A stretch of DNA of 43,492 nucleotides from Oceanobacillus caeni (GTDB lineage Bacteria > Bacillota > Bacilli > Bacillales > Amphibacillaceae): the NCBI RefSeq assembly GCF_019037185.1, contig NZ_JAHHXM010000022.1:1-43492 (forward strand). Direction: 5' to 3'. The stretch's first letter is position 1; each line of letters begins with the position of its first letter. The notes beneath the pieces are model-generated. The model ran no database searches, was not told the origin of the DNA, and saw only the letters and a program-made list of their open reading frames with translations. The translations under genes and the position numbers were made by a program. Positions 8,807 through 17,057 of this stretch are shown piece after piece.

Positions 8807-9017
8807 CGGTTAGGAAAGTATAATAATCTTTCCGGTTTGGGGCTCCGATTACTCGTCCCATCTTAAAGAATTGCAAAAGCGCAACTAAGCATCACCCAAA
8901 GGATTGGCAAATGCAAAGTTTTCTAATAATCTCAAAAACAGTGTTAATTTGGATCATCTTGTTTTCCTTGCCTGTACGTTATGTATTTATCAAAATCATC
9001 AAGAAGGTGGGGGTTTT

Positions 9018-10277
9018 ATGAAAAAGTTTAAATTAAGTTTGGCTAGTCAAATTTTAATTGGTCTTATTCTAGGTATTATCGTTGGTGGGATTTTTTATGG
9101 AAGTGAAACGGCGCAAAGTGTTTTACAACCATTTGGTGATTTATTTTTACGCTTGATTAAACTGATTGTAGTTCCTATTGTTTTATCAAGTATTATCGTT
9201 GCTATAGCAGGCGTAGGCGATATAAAGGCAGTTGGGAAACTAGGGATTAAGTCATTAAGTTATTTCATAGGTATGACATTAGTTGCTATTGCTGTTGGAT
9301 TAATTTCAGCTAATTTATTTCACCCTGGTACGGGATTAAATATGGACGAGCTTGAGCAAAGTGACATATCAAGTTACGTAGATACAACAGAAGAACAGGA
9401 AGGGAAATCGATTGCGGATACTCTCCTTCACATTGTTCCTACCAATCCATTTCAATCAATGGTTGAGGGCGATATGCTAGCGATTATTTTCTTTGCTGTA
9501 GTATTCGGTTTAGGTATAGCTGCGATAGGTGACAGAGGTAAGCCAGTTCTAAGATTCTTCGAGGGTATGGCACATGCGATGTTCTATGTGACGAACTTAT
9601 TTATGAAATATGCTCCGGTTGGTGTATTTGCATTAATTGGGGTTACGATTTCTAAATATGGTTTCGAATCCCTTATTCCTTTAGGTAAATTAGCAATTAC
9701 GGTTTATGGAACGATGATTTTCTTTGTTATCGTTATTCTAGGGATAGTAGCTAAGATTATAGGATTTAATATTTTTAAATTATTGAATTTAATTAAAGAA
9801 GAATTACTGTTGGCATTCTCTACTTCAAGTTCAGAAACAGTACTTCCGAGAATTATGGAAAAAATGGAGAAGGCAGGAAGTCCAAAACATATCGTAAGCT
9901 TTGTTATTCCAACAGGTTATTCTTTTAACTTAGATGGATCTGTTTTGTATCAAGCGATTGCAGCCTTGTTTGTTGCGCAAATGTATGGTATTGATTTAAG
10001 TATCTGGCAACAAATAACCCTTATGTTAGTTCTAATGGTTACATCTAAGGGGATGGCAGGAGTACCGGGTGTATCGTTTGTTGTTTTATTAGCTACATTC
10101 AGTACAGTTGGTTTACCTGCTGCAGGCTTAGCATTTATTGCTGGTATCGACCGTATTCTCGATATGGGTCGTACAGTAGTAAACGTTGTAGGTAACTCTT
10201 TAGCAGCTCTTGTAGTAGCTAAGTGGGAAGGACAATTAAATCCTCCGGCTGAAGAGTCAATGCATGAAGCATCTTAA
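9018..10277 (+). CDS. Dicarboxylate/amino acid:cation symporter (GltP/GltT-like)
   Basis: This is a 419-aa DAACS-family transporter, most likely for glutamate/aspartate or C4-dicarboxylates with H+ or Na+. The serine-rich reentrant loop AFSTSSSETVLPRIMEKMEKAG, the helix-7 motif GYSFNLDGSVLYQAIAALFVAQ (the NMDGT equivalent is NLDGS) and the second hairpin TSKGMAGVPGVSFVVL are all present. The conserved late segment DRILDMGRTVVNVVGNSLAA is present too. The ATG at 9018 follows AAGGTGGGGG. An upstream TTG at 8904 would add a non-hydrophobic, poorly supported extension and is rejected. Regulation is through the upstream c-di-AMP riboswitch. The exact substrate is not certain. Confidence 0.88.
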   Translation: MKKFKLSLASQILIGLILGIIVGGIFYGSETAQSVLQPFGDLFLRLIKLIVVPIVLSSIIVAIAGVGDIKAVGKLGIKSLSYFIGMTLVAIAVGLISANLFHPGTGLNMDELEQSDISSYVDTTEEQEGKSIADTLLHIVPTNPFQSMVEGDMLAIIFFAVVFGLGIAAIGDRGKPVLRFFEGMAHAMFYVTNLFMKYAPVGVFALIGVTISKYGFESLIPLGKLAITVYGTMIFFVIVILGIVAKIIGFNIFKLLNLIKEELLLAFSTSSSETVLPRIMEKMEKAGSPKHIVSFVIPTGYSFNLDGSVLYQAIAALFVAQMYGIDLSIWQQITLMLVLMVTSKGMAGVPGVSFVVLLATFSTVGLPAAGLAFIAGIDRILDMGRTVVNVVGNSLAALVVAKWEGQLNPPAEESMHEAS

Positions 10278-10287
10278 ATAAAATCCA

Positions 10288-10346
10288 TGCCAATAAAAAT
10301 ACTCTCAAATATTGATTAAGTCAATGTTTGGGAGTGTTTTTATTGG
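10288..10346 (+). terminator. Terminator of the symporter gene
   Basis: A long hairpin (CCAATAAAAATACTCTCAAA paired with the segment ending TGGGAGTGTTTTTATTGG) lies 10 bp after the symporter stop. The arms include T-rich and A-rich flanks, so it could act in both directions. Confidence 0.75.
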
Positions 10347-10439
10347 TAGTGTATATTTCCCTGCTCTCTTCTAATAATAATCAAATAAGGGGACAAGTTA
10401 TTTACCTTAATGATTACTTTATAAAGGAGTTCGAATATC

Positions 10440-10565
10440 ATGAACCGACCAAAATCACGAAAAGAAAGACAATGGAGAGGTCGTAAAAATTCGCAAAACC
10501 CACATGGTCAAGTGAAGTCTCTTGATCAATTAGCTGATGAAGCAGGGAAAAATGAAAGTAAGTGA
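10440..10565 (+). CDS. Small basic protein, 41 aa (DUF6254-like)
   Basis: An ATG at 10440 follows AAAGGAG and opens a 41-codon frame beginning MNRPKSRKERQWRGRKN. The product is strongly basic at its N-terminus, then has NPHGQVKSLDQLADEAG. It resembles short Bacillaceae proteins annotated as DUF6254, which share the arginine/tryptophan-rich start and an NPHG-VKSL motif, though this is from memory. There is no signal peptide or membrane segment. Its function is unknown; the basic character would allow nucleic acid binding but nothing proves it. It lies alone between the symporter terminator and a repeat. Confidence 0.7.
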   Translation: MNRPKSRKERQWRGRKNSQNPHGQVKSLDQLADEAGKNESK

Positions 10566-10627
10566 CATTTATAGGGGTAACTTATATGGTTAGGAAGACA
10601 GGGTGATTAAATCCTGTCTTTATCTAT

Positions 10628-10653
10628 CTAAACGGGCGGTAAGACTTCCACCT
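10628..10653 (+). repeat. Short direct repeat, copy 1
   Basis: This 26-bp sequence (starting CTAAACGGGCGGTAAGACTT) recurs at 11276-11301 with 23 of 26 bases identical and in the same orientation. The two copies bracket the 153-aa gene. Confidence 0.6.
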
Positions 10654-10748
10654 AATTTTAATAGATTAATCATGCAAAAGTGAAGATTTATGGTACAATT
10701 TTCTAAGCCGATTTATTCGTAATCTATTAAAAAAGGGAGGGGAGTATA

Positions 10749-11210
10749 ATGAAAATTCAAATACAAGATTTATATCATGGAGCGGTTCTTTCACAAATTT
10801 CGGAGCATCCTTCCTTTCATGCTTTGAAAAAAGTAGATTCAGAGTACGGTCATTATTTAGTGAATCAGGATACTAGATTATTTGTGAAATATTTAACGAA
10901 GAAGTCTTCACCATGGAACTTTAAATTTAGCGTTTCCGAAATGCAATCGATACAACATGTCATGAAAAAAACAAATAATGTCTTCTTATGTTTGGTATGT
11001 GGGCAAGAAACCATTTGCGCTTTAAATAAAAATGAGTTAAGGAATCTAATAAACTTAAATTCTGCAGAAACCCAATATATCATTGTAGAGGTCCCAACTG
11101 GTGGCTCCATGCATGTAAAAGGCACGACAAGAACTCTAGAAAGAACACTTCGACATAATTCCTTTCCGGGTAAACTATTTGAAGAGACATTGGAATTAAG
11201 CAATAGTTAA
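10749..11210 (+). CDS. Uncharacterised 153-aa protein
   Basis: I do not recognise this protein. It is soluble, with no signal peptide or membrane helix, and mixed alpha/beta in character. A central segment reads RLFVKYLTKKSSPWNFKFSV followed by helix-like SEMQSIQHVMKKTNNVFLCLVCG. A later part has EVPTGGSMHVKGTTRTL. The FVKYLTKK...FLCLVCG alternation of strands is loosely like a small nuclease-type or ligand-binding core, but no catalytic set can be claimed. The ATG at 10749 follows an excellent AGGGAGGGGAG site. It is monocistronic, with its own terminator, and is bracketed by two short direct repeats, so it could be a mobile or recently gained cassette. Confidence 0.7.
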   Translation: MKIQIQDLYHGAVLSQISEHPSFHALKKVDSEYGHYLVNQDTRLFVKYLTKKSSPWNFKFSVSEMQSIQHVMKKTNNVFLCLVCGQETICALNKNELRNLINLNSAETQYIIVEVPTGGSMHVKGTTRTLERTLRHNSFPGKLFEETLELSNS

Positions 11211-11222
11211 CGGGAATGTAAA

Positions 11223-11265
11223 CCCCTTTAAATGTTTAAACTCAACATTTAAAGGGGTTTTTATA
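11223..11265 (+). terminator. Terminator of the 153-aa protein gene
   Basis: CCCCTTTAAATGTT and AACATTTAAAGGGG form a 14-bp stem with a short loop, followed by TTTTTAT. Confidence 0.88.
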
Positions 11266-11275
11266 TTTATCCCAC

Positions 11276-11301
11276 CTAAACGGGCAGTAAAACTCCCACC
11301 T
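11276..11301 (+). repeat. Short direct repeat, copy 2
   Basis: This is the second copy of the 26-bp repeat at 10628-10653, differing at three positions (CTAAACGGGCAGTAAAACTC start). After it, 11301-11400 contains small GC-rich inverted motifs such as AGTCCCCAC but no gene. Confidence 0.6.
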
Positions 11302-11408
11302 CAAGCTTCTGTGGAATAAAAGTCCCCACTGATGGAAGTCCTTTTTATAAAAGTAAGACTATTCTGCAAAGAGGTTTTCATGTATTGTATTCTTAAAGGA
11401 GGTTGTTG

Positions 11409-13277
11409 ATGAGGAAATTAACTGTCATGGCACTTATCCTATACTGTGCACTATTTATTCCTGGAGTTGTATCAGCAAATGAAAATCTAACACCATCAGG
11501 TATTCCATTTAAGGATTTGGAAAGTTATGTAGATGAGTATGTAGAGGAATTTATTGGGGAAACAACAGCGGGTGCTAATGTTGTAGTCGTTAAAGATAAC
11601 CAGATCGTTTTATCAAAAGGGTATGGATATGCTGACATGAAAAGCAAAATTCCAATGGATCCAGGAACTTCTGTTTTGGAATGGGGTTCGGTAACTAAAT
11701 TGTTTGTTTGGGTATCGGTCATGCAATTGGTGGAGCAAGGGAAAATCGATTTGAATGAAGACATTCGCCATTACTTACCTGAAGGATTTTTGACGAAATT
11801 AACGTATGATGAACCGATAACGATGTTGCATTTGATGAACCATAATGCTGGGTTTGAGGATCGAATATTTGACCTTGGTTATGCTTCAAAAGAAAAGGTA
11901 GAGTCTTTAGAAGAGGGGTTGAAAAAGGCAGAACCGAATCAAATTTATCCTCCAGGTGAAGTGGTTGCTTATTCTAACTTTTCTACATCACTTGCGGCTT
12001 ATATTGTTGAGCGGATTACAGAAAAGGAATTTGATGAATATGTTTCTGAAAACATTTTAGAAATAATTAATATGAACCATTCGTCGATTCATTTGCCCAA
12101 AGAGGAAAATGAAGAGATTATTCAGCATGTCACCAAGGGGTATGAACTTATAGGAATTGGAGAATTTCGAGAATCCACTCCATTTTATATGTCGATGTAT
12201 CCGAGTGGTGGAATGAATGGTACGACAGACGATTTAGCAAAATTTGCGATGGCACTGATGCCACAAGGAAATAAAAAAAGTATTTTATTTGATGAATTAG
12301 ACACGTTAGAACAAATGCTATCTACCAGTTATTCTGCAAACGACAATGTACCGGGAATTGCTCACGGTTTTTGGGAAGTTGATGGGAAGAAAAAAGGTTT
12401 TGCTCATTCAGGAAATACCGCTGCTTTTTCTAGTAACTTTCACATCGTACCAGAAGAAAATTTTGCTGTTATTGTATTAACGAATCAAGCTGGGGAAGCG
12501 GATATAACGTTTGGGTTGACTAAAGCATTAATAGGTGAGAGTGTATTTCATCCTGTAGCAAATGCCCCAGATTCTTTCGATGTAGAAGGAACCTATATAA
12601 GTGCACGTAGAACAGATAGTGGATTTCTCCATCTTTATTATTATTTGACACCATTAAAGGTCAAATCTTTAAATGAGAATGAAATCCAAATAAGCGTGAT
12701 GGGAATGAAGGGGAATTATATTCAAGAAGAACCTTATACGTATCGATTCGTCAATGGGGATTCTGTTTTTCTCCCAATGCAGACACTTTATTTTCAAGTG
12801 GATGAAGGGGTGGTAAACCAAATTTCCACAACTTATTCAGATTTTTTACCAATGGATAAAAAGGGTGAAATGCTTGCCGCACATGGTATTTTATTTCTAT
12901 ATTGTATCGTGTTTTTTCTTGTTACTGCACTGATTCTGTTGGTTCGCTGTTCCTTACATTGGCGGAAGAAAAAAGCTTTTTCAATCATGATGAGGTGGAA
13001 TGCTGCATTGCACCTATCAGGAATGGCATTAGTTGTGAATGTGATGGTACTTATGGGACGAATGTTAGTGAATAGTAATCGTGCTTATTCTGAAATCATC
13101 ATTCACTTTACCTTAAATTACCTTTTTACCTTTACTTGTCTTCTTTCTATGTTTTTCGTTATATGGAATTGGAGGAAAGAAACTTTGACGAAATGGCGTG
13201 TTATTGTCTATTCTTTGTCCATGTTAAGTAGTATGCTTCTGATAACGTTACTTATATATTGGCAATTTTATTTTTAA
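11409..13277 (+). CDS. Beta-lactamase-fold serine hydrolase with C-terminal membrane domain
   Basis: This is a 622-aa exported protein of the beta-lactamase/class C penicillin-binding protein superfamily. A signal peptide (about residues 1-24, ending VVSANE) leads into a catalytic domain. That domain has the SxxK motif in WGSVTKLF (about residues 95-102), the YxN motif as YSNF (about 193), and HSG in GFAHSGNTAAF (about 333). After about residue 490 come four predicted membrane helices, which tether it with the active domain outside. Relatives include esterases, D-amino peptidases and resistance-linked FmtA-like proteins, so substrate is open. The ATG at 11409 is six bases from AAAGGAGG; TTG codons at 11403 and 11406 are less likely starts. 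Confidence 0.82.
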   Translation: MRKLTVMALILYCALFIPGVVSANENLTPSGIPFKDLESYVDEYVEEFIGETTAGANVVVVKDNQIVLSKGYGYADMKSKIPMDPGTSVLEWGSVTKLFVWVSVMQLVEQGKIDLNEDIRHYLPEGFLTKLTYDEPITMLHLMNHNAGFEDRIFDLGYASKEKVESLEEGLKKAEPNQIYPPGEVVAYSNFSTSLAAYIVERITEKEFDEYVSENILEIINMNHSSIHLPKEENEEIIQHVTKGYELIGIGEFRESTPFYMSMYPSGGMNGTTDDLAKFAMALMPQGNKKSILFDELDTLEQMLSTSYSANDNVPGIAHGFWEVDGKKKGFAHSGNTAAFSSNFHIVPEENFAVIVLTNQAGEADITFGLTKALIGESVFHPVANAPDSFDVEGTYISARRTDSGFLHLYYYLTPLKVKSLNENEIQISVMGMKGNYIQEEPYTYRFVNGDSVFLPMQTLYFQVDEGVVNQISTTYSDFLPMDKKGEMLAAHGILFLYCIVFFLVTALILLVRCSLHWRKKKAFSIMMRWNAALHLSGMALVVNVMVLMGRMLVNSNRAYSEIIIHFTLNYLFTFTCLLSMFFVIWNWRKETLTKWRVIVYSLSMLSSMLLITLLIYWQFYF

Positions 13278-13298
13278 TGGGATGGAAGGATAGGTTTT

Positions 13299-13362
13299 CC
13301 CACTTTCATTTAAAAAAACTGCCTACATTTCTGTAGACAGTTTTTTAAATGAAAGTGGGAAG
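13299..13362. terminator. Bidirectional terminator
   Basis: A very long hairpin (TCCCACTTTCATTTAAAAAA ... and its complement, with an inner CTGCCTACA/TGTAGACAG stem) lies between the convergent serine hydrolase and lipoprotein genes. T and A tracts sit inside the arms, so it can serve both strands. Confidence 0.85.
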
Positions 13363-13381
13363 TACTTATGTCCTATTAAAA

Positions 13382-13714
13382 TTACTCTTGTTGTAATTCA
13401 GAACCTGATCCAGAGTCGGGATTCTCGGGACTTAATTCTGGGTCTTGTTCAGAATTTGGATCTTCAGGATTCTCTGGTTCTTCTACGTCGGAATCAGGAT
13501 CAGATGCAGGATCCTCTTGTTCTGGTTCGGATTCTAATCCAGGGTCTGTTTCTGATCCAGGATTTGTTTCACCTGTACCAGGATCTACTTCCGTTTCTGG
13601 TGGGGGTTCCATATTATCCTTATTTTCATCCTCATTCGTTTCTCCTGAACAAGCAGCTAAAGTCAATGCAGTACCGATAGAAATTGCACCTACGATGATG
13701 TTTTTAAATTTCAT
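13382..13714 (-). CDS. Acidic low-complexity lipoprotein
   Basis: This 110-aa protein has an N-terminal signal (MKFKNIIVGAISIGTALTLA) ending in the lipobox LAAC, so Cys22 should be lipid-modified and the protein anchored on the outer face of the membrane. The rest is almost only E, D, P, S, G, N, Q and T, with loosely repeated units such as DPGTGETNPGSETDPG. No enzymatic domain is visible. Such tails usually act as flexible spacers or bind cations; the role here is unknown. The ATG follows GGAGACC. It is convergent with the hydrolase gene and divergent from preT. Confidence 0.75.
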   Translation of the reverse strand: MKFKNIIVGAISIGTALTLAACSGETNEDENKDNMEPPPETEVDPGTGETNPGSETDPGLESEPEQEDPASDPDSDVEEPENPEDPNSEQDPELSPENPDSGSGSELQQE

Positions 13715-14049
13715 TTTAGGTCTCCTCTCTCAGTCTCAGATTTTTAACTTCTACTAAAGTATAACAAAGCATTGTAAAAAAACTGTGGTAAAGCAATGAC
13801 AACCTAATAACAAAAGTATGGCAAGAATTGGAAATGGGGTTAGTAGGTTTTTGACGCTTTGAGACCCATCAATAAGCAGGTTTTATCAGGATGAATAGGT
13901 GGAGGGTTGTATTATTCTATTCATAAATTTGTAATATTTCTAATTATGATAAACCTGTCCCTGTATCCCTTTTTTTAATAATGTTAGCCTAATGTGAATC
14001 CTACTGCATATATATTGTAGTAGTATCAATGCTTAAAGGAGGTTTTCCA
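13715..14049. other. Divergent spacer between lipoprotein and preT
   Basis: This stretch is about 335 bp, AT-rich and gene-free. It should hold the promoters of the lipoprotein gene and of the preT-preA operon. A TA-rich block at 13917-13950 could serve as a -10 region. I could not find a PucR box of the B. subtilis kind. The motif CCTGTCCCTGTATCCC at 13951-13969 resembles the GTCCCT repeats near 23406 and 35785. Confidence 0.4.
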
Positions 14050-15417
14050 TTGAGTGATTTGTTAAAAAGTCTTATATCAGGAGGTCCAAAGGGTTTTGAA
14101 GAAGCTAAGCCAAGTTTTAATTCGCAAGAAGCCCTAGACGAGGCAAACCGTTGTCTGTACTGTTATGAGGCACCCTGTATAACAGCTTGCCCGACTGGTA
14201 TTGACATTCCAAGTTTTATTAAAAAAATTGCATCTGGAAATATGAAGGGTTCGGCAACAACGATTATGGAAGCTAATCCTGTCGGTGCAAGCTGTGGGAG
14301 GGTTTGTCCAACGGAAGAGTTGTGTGAAGGCGCTTGTGTACTTAATCATTCTACTAAGCCAATTCCAATTGGTGATTTACAAAGGTATGCAACGGATTGG
14401 GCAATTAAAAATGAGCAAGTTTTATTTAAAGCAGGAAAAAGCAATGGAAAACATATTGCTATTGTCGGTAGTGGGCCAGCAGGGTTATCTGCTGCTCGTG
14501 AGCTAGCTCGTTTAGGTTATGAAGTTACTATTTTTGAAGCGAAAAGTGAAGCGGGTGGTCTTGATACATTTGGAATTGTTCCTTTCCGCCTTCCGAAAGA
14601 TATTTCACTTTGGGAAGTCGAGCAAGTGGAAAAGCTAGGTGTCACCATTCGAACGAATATGGAAGTAGGTAAAGATATTTCTGCTGACGAGCTATTGGAG
14701 AAATACGATGCTGTTGTACTTGCAATAGGAATGTCTAAGGTACCAATGTTAGGCATTGAAGGAGAAGAATTAGCCGGAGTTTACGATGCCATTGACCTCG
14801 TAGAACGTACGAAAAATGGGATTTATGAAAAAGAGTTTATTGGAAAGCGGGTTGCAGTAATAGGTGCAGGTAATACTGCGATTGATGGAGCGACAACATC
14901 TGTCAGACTTGGGGCAGAAAATGTAAAGATACTTTACCGTCGAACAGAGAAAGAAATGACAGCTTATGATTTTGAATATGAATTTGCCAAACAAGATGGT
15001 GTGGAATTTAGATGGCTTACTAATCCGAAGCGTCTAATTAGCGATGAAAATGGGCATGTCAAACAAATGGAATGTGTCAGGATGGAATTACAAGCCACAG
15101 AAAGTGATGGACGTCCACGACCGGTTGAAATAGCAGGTTCAGAGTTTTTGATGGATGTCGATATCGTTGTAAAAGCAATTGGACAAACAAGGCATATGAA
15201 GATGATTGAAAGTTTTGGCTTAGAACATATTGGTGGAGTTGTAAAAGTAGACGAGGAGTCTTTTATAACATCTAATCCAAACGTATATGCTGCTGGGGAT
15301 GTTATTTTTGGTAAAGGGATTGGAGAAGCGATGGTTGTTACTGCAGCCCAACAAGGAAAAGAAACCGCATTATCCATTCACCAACGTTTCAAAGAATATA
15401 CGGCTGAGCAAGTTTGA
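14050..15417 (+). CDS. preT: NAD-dependent dihydropyrimidine dehydrogenase subunit PreT
   Basis: This 455-aa flavoprotein is the electron-input subunit of bacterial dihydropyrimidine dehydrogenase, which reduces uracil and thymine with NADH. Two N-terminal cysteine clusters for iron-sulfur centres are present (CLYCYEAPCITACPTGID and CGRVCPTEELCEGACV). A FAD-binding GXGXXG (AIVGSGPAGLSAARELA, about 138-154) and a second NAD-binding motif (VAVIGAGNTAIDGATTSVRLG, about 273-293) follow. The C-terminal AAGDVIFG motif is also seen. The TTG at 14050 lies seven bases after AAAGGAGG; ATG 14029 overlaps the ribosome site's own region and is unlikely. It forms an operon with preA, 31 bp downstream. GltD-like proteins share this layout, but the preA partner settles it. 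Confidence 0.92.
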   Translation: MSDLLKSLISGGPKGFEEAKPSFNSQEALDEANRCLYCYEAPCITACPTGIDIPSFIKKIASGNMKGSATTIMEANPVGASCGRVCPTEELCEGACVLNHSTKPIPIGDLQRYATDWAIKNEQVLFKAGKSNGKHIAIVGSGPAGLSAARELARLGYEVTIFEAKSEAGGLDTFGIVPFRLPKDISLWEVEQVEKLGVTIRTNMEVGKDISADELLEKYDAVVLAIGMSKVPMLGIEGEELAGVYDAIDLVERTKNGIYEKEFIGKRVAVIGAGNTAIDGATTSVRLGAENVKILYRRTEKEMTAYDFEYEFAKQDGVEFRWLTNPKRLISDENGHVKQMECVRMELQATESDGRPRPVEIAGSEFLMDVDIVVKAIGQTRHMKMIESFGLEHIGGVVKVDEESFITSNPNVYAAGDVIFGKGIGEAMVVTAAQQGKETALSIHQRFKEYTAEQV

Positions 15418-15448
15418 GAATAAACAAACCTTAAACAGGAGGATGAAT

Positions 15449-16723
15449 ATGGCTGATATTAGTATTAATTTTGCTGGAATCAAATCATCGAATCCATATT
15501 GGTTAGCATCGGCACCACCGACAAATACCGGTTATCAAGTCCAGCGTGCATTTGAAGCAGGTTGGGGCGGGGCAGTATGGAAGACATTAGGCGAACCGAT
15601 ATTAAATGTTACCTCTCGCTTTGGTGCGCTTCATTTTAATGGTCAGCGTGTGGCTGGATTTAACAATATCGAGTTAATTTCAGATCGTCCCCTTGAAGTA
15701 AACTTAAAGGAAATCTATGAAACAAAGAAAATGTATCCTAAACACGTTATTATAGCATCATTAATGGTTGAGCCGACACGAGAAAAATGGCATGAAATTG
15801 TGAAAAAGGTACAGGATGTCGGGGTGGATGGAATTGAGTTAAACCTAGGCTGTCCACATGGTATGTCAGAGCGCGGAATGGGTTCGGCTGTGGGGCAGCA
15901 TCCTGACTTAGTAGAAATGACTACAATGTATGCGAAGGAAGCTGCCGAAGTTCCCGTTATTACAAAATTAACACCAAATATTACCGATATTAGAGAAACA
16001 GCGAAAGCGGCAGTCCGTGGTGGGGCAGACGCAGTTAGTATGATTAATACGATTAATAGTCTGATAGGTGTTGATTTAGATACATGGAATCCGGTACCCC
16101 ATGTGAATGGGCAAGGTGCACATGGTGGTTATTGTGGTCCAGCCGTGAAGCCAATTGCCTTAAATATGGTTGGAGATTGTGCTAGAAATCCAGAAATTAA
16201 TATCCCAATTTCAGGAATCGGCGGAATTTCAACTTGGCAGGATACCGTAGAATTTATGCTGATGGGTGCAGGAGGGGTACAAATTTGTACTGCAGCAATG
16301 CATCATGGATTTCGAATCATCGAGGATTTAACGGAAGGATTATCGAATTATTTAGATGAAAAAGGAATTGATTCATTAAGTGATATCATCGGGGCTTCTG
16401 TCCGGAAATATACAGACTGGAGTGATTTAGATCTAAATCATAAAGTCGTTGCCCGCATTAACAATGATATTTGCATTAATTGTAATAAATGTCATATTGC
16501 CTGTGAGGACACCTCCCATCAATGCATTGACATGTTAACAGATGAGAATGGAAGTGATTATCTAAAAGTAAGAGAGGATGATTGTGTAGGGTGTAATCTC
16601 TGCTCTATAGTCTGTCCTGTAGATGGAGCAATTGATATGATTGACCTTACACCAACAGAGCCACCAATGTCATGGAATAATCGTCAAGCAGCTATTCAAA
16701 TGCTACAGAAAGCTGATTCATAA
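15449..16723 (+). CDS. preA: NAD-dependent dihydropyrimidine dehydrogenase subunit PreA
   Basis: This 424-aa catalytic subunit reduces uracil/thymine to dihydropyrimidines, the first step of the reductive pathway. An FMN-binding TIM barrel fills about residues 1-320, with NPYWLASAPPTNTG at the start, the active-site segment LNLGCPHGMSERGMGSAVGQ, and the FMN phosphate region ISGIGGISTWQD. Two ferredoxin 4Fe-4S motifs end the protein: CINCNKCHIACEDTSHQC and CVGCNLCSIVCP. Together they match the second half of the mammalian fusion enzyme, with PreT matching the first half. The ATG at 15449 is taken because AGGAGG (15437-15442) is correctly spaced; 15443 is too close. The open frame extends upstream into preT but is not used. 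Confidence 0.94.
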   Translation: MADISINFAGIKSSNPYWLASAPPTNTGYQVQRAFEAGWGGAVWKTLGEPILNVTSRFGALHFNGQRVAGFNNIELISDRPLEVNLKEIYETKKMYPKHVIIASLMVEPTREKWHEIVKKVQDVGVDGIELNLGCPHGMSERGMGSAVGQHPDLVEMTTMYAKEAAEVPVITKLTPNITDIRETAKAAVRGGADAVSMINTINSLIGVDLDTWNPVPHVNGQGAHGGYCGPAVKPIALNMVGDCARNPEINIPISGIGGISTWQDTVEFMLMGAGGVQICTAAMHHGFRIIEDLTEGLSNYLDEKGIDSLSDIIGASVRKYTDWSDLDLNHKVVARINNDICINCNKCHIACEDTSHQCIDMLTDENGSDYLKVREDDCVGCNLCSIVCPVDGAIDMIDLTPTEPPMSWNNRQAAIQMLQKADS

Positions 16724-16755
16724 TGATATCGATGAAAAAATAAACTTTTAAGAGG

Positions 16756-17021
16756 TTGTTCAAAAAGTCCGGTGAAAATGACACTTCGCATTTCTTCGTT
16801 GGCTTGCTTTTCCGCTACTCACGTATTAATTGCATACGTTCCGTTCCTTGGAAAAGAAGTGCACTTTTCCTGCGTGCGATGTGGAATCGGAGAAGCTTTT
16901 TCTAGTGCTCAAAGCTACGCCGCCTCGAACTGCGACGCACAGGACGTGCTAGTGTCGGCGTTGCAACAGGACGTTGCGCTTTTAGCCGACCTTGGTCCTT
17001 TTCATCCTCCTTTTTGAACAA
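16756..17021. mobile_element. MITE-like 266-bp element with terminal inverted repeats
   Basis: The element begins TTGTTCAAAAAGTCCGGTGA and ends with a segment whose reverse complement begins TTGTTCAAAAAGGAGGATGA. These are imperfect terminal inverted repeats of about 25 bp. The interior is GC-rich, unlike its neighbours, and has no credible gene. It contains CAACAGGACGTTGCGCTTTTA (about 16966), which matches the reverse complement of a block in the gntK-gntP spacer. A clear target duplication was not found. It sits inside the pre/hyd gene series between preA and hydA. Confidence 0.6.
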
Positions 17022-17057
17022 GTACTTTAAGTAATATTATCAAAGGAGGAATTTTAG

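Noticed and set aside
8870-8930. c-di-GMP (GEMM) riboswitch
   Set aside because: Only loose matches such as GCGCAACT and ATGCAAAG are present; the GNRA tetraloop/receptor arrangement is missing.
8904-9017. N-terminal extension of the symporter from a TTG start
   Set aside because: No family member has it, its sequence is not hydrophobic, and a much better ribosome site precedes ATG 9018.
15287-15448. Upstream extension of preA into preT
   Set aside because: This would overlap preT by about 130 bp; the AGGAGG at 15437-15442 sets the start at 15449.
16772-17017. 81-aa reading frame in the preA-hydA spacer
   Set aside because: It lies wholly inside the MITE-like element, has no ribosome site and a composition typical of a random GC-rich frame.
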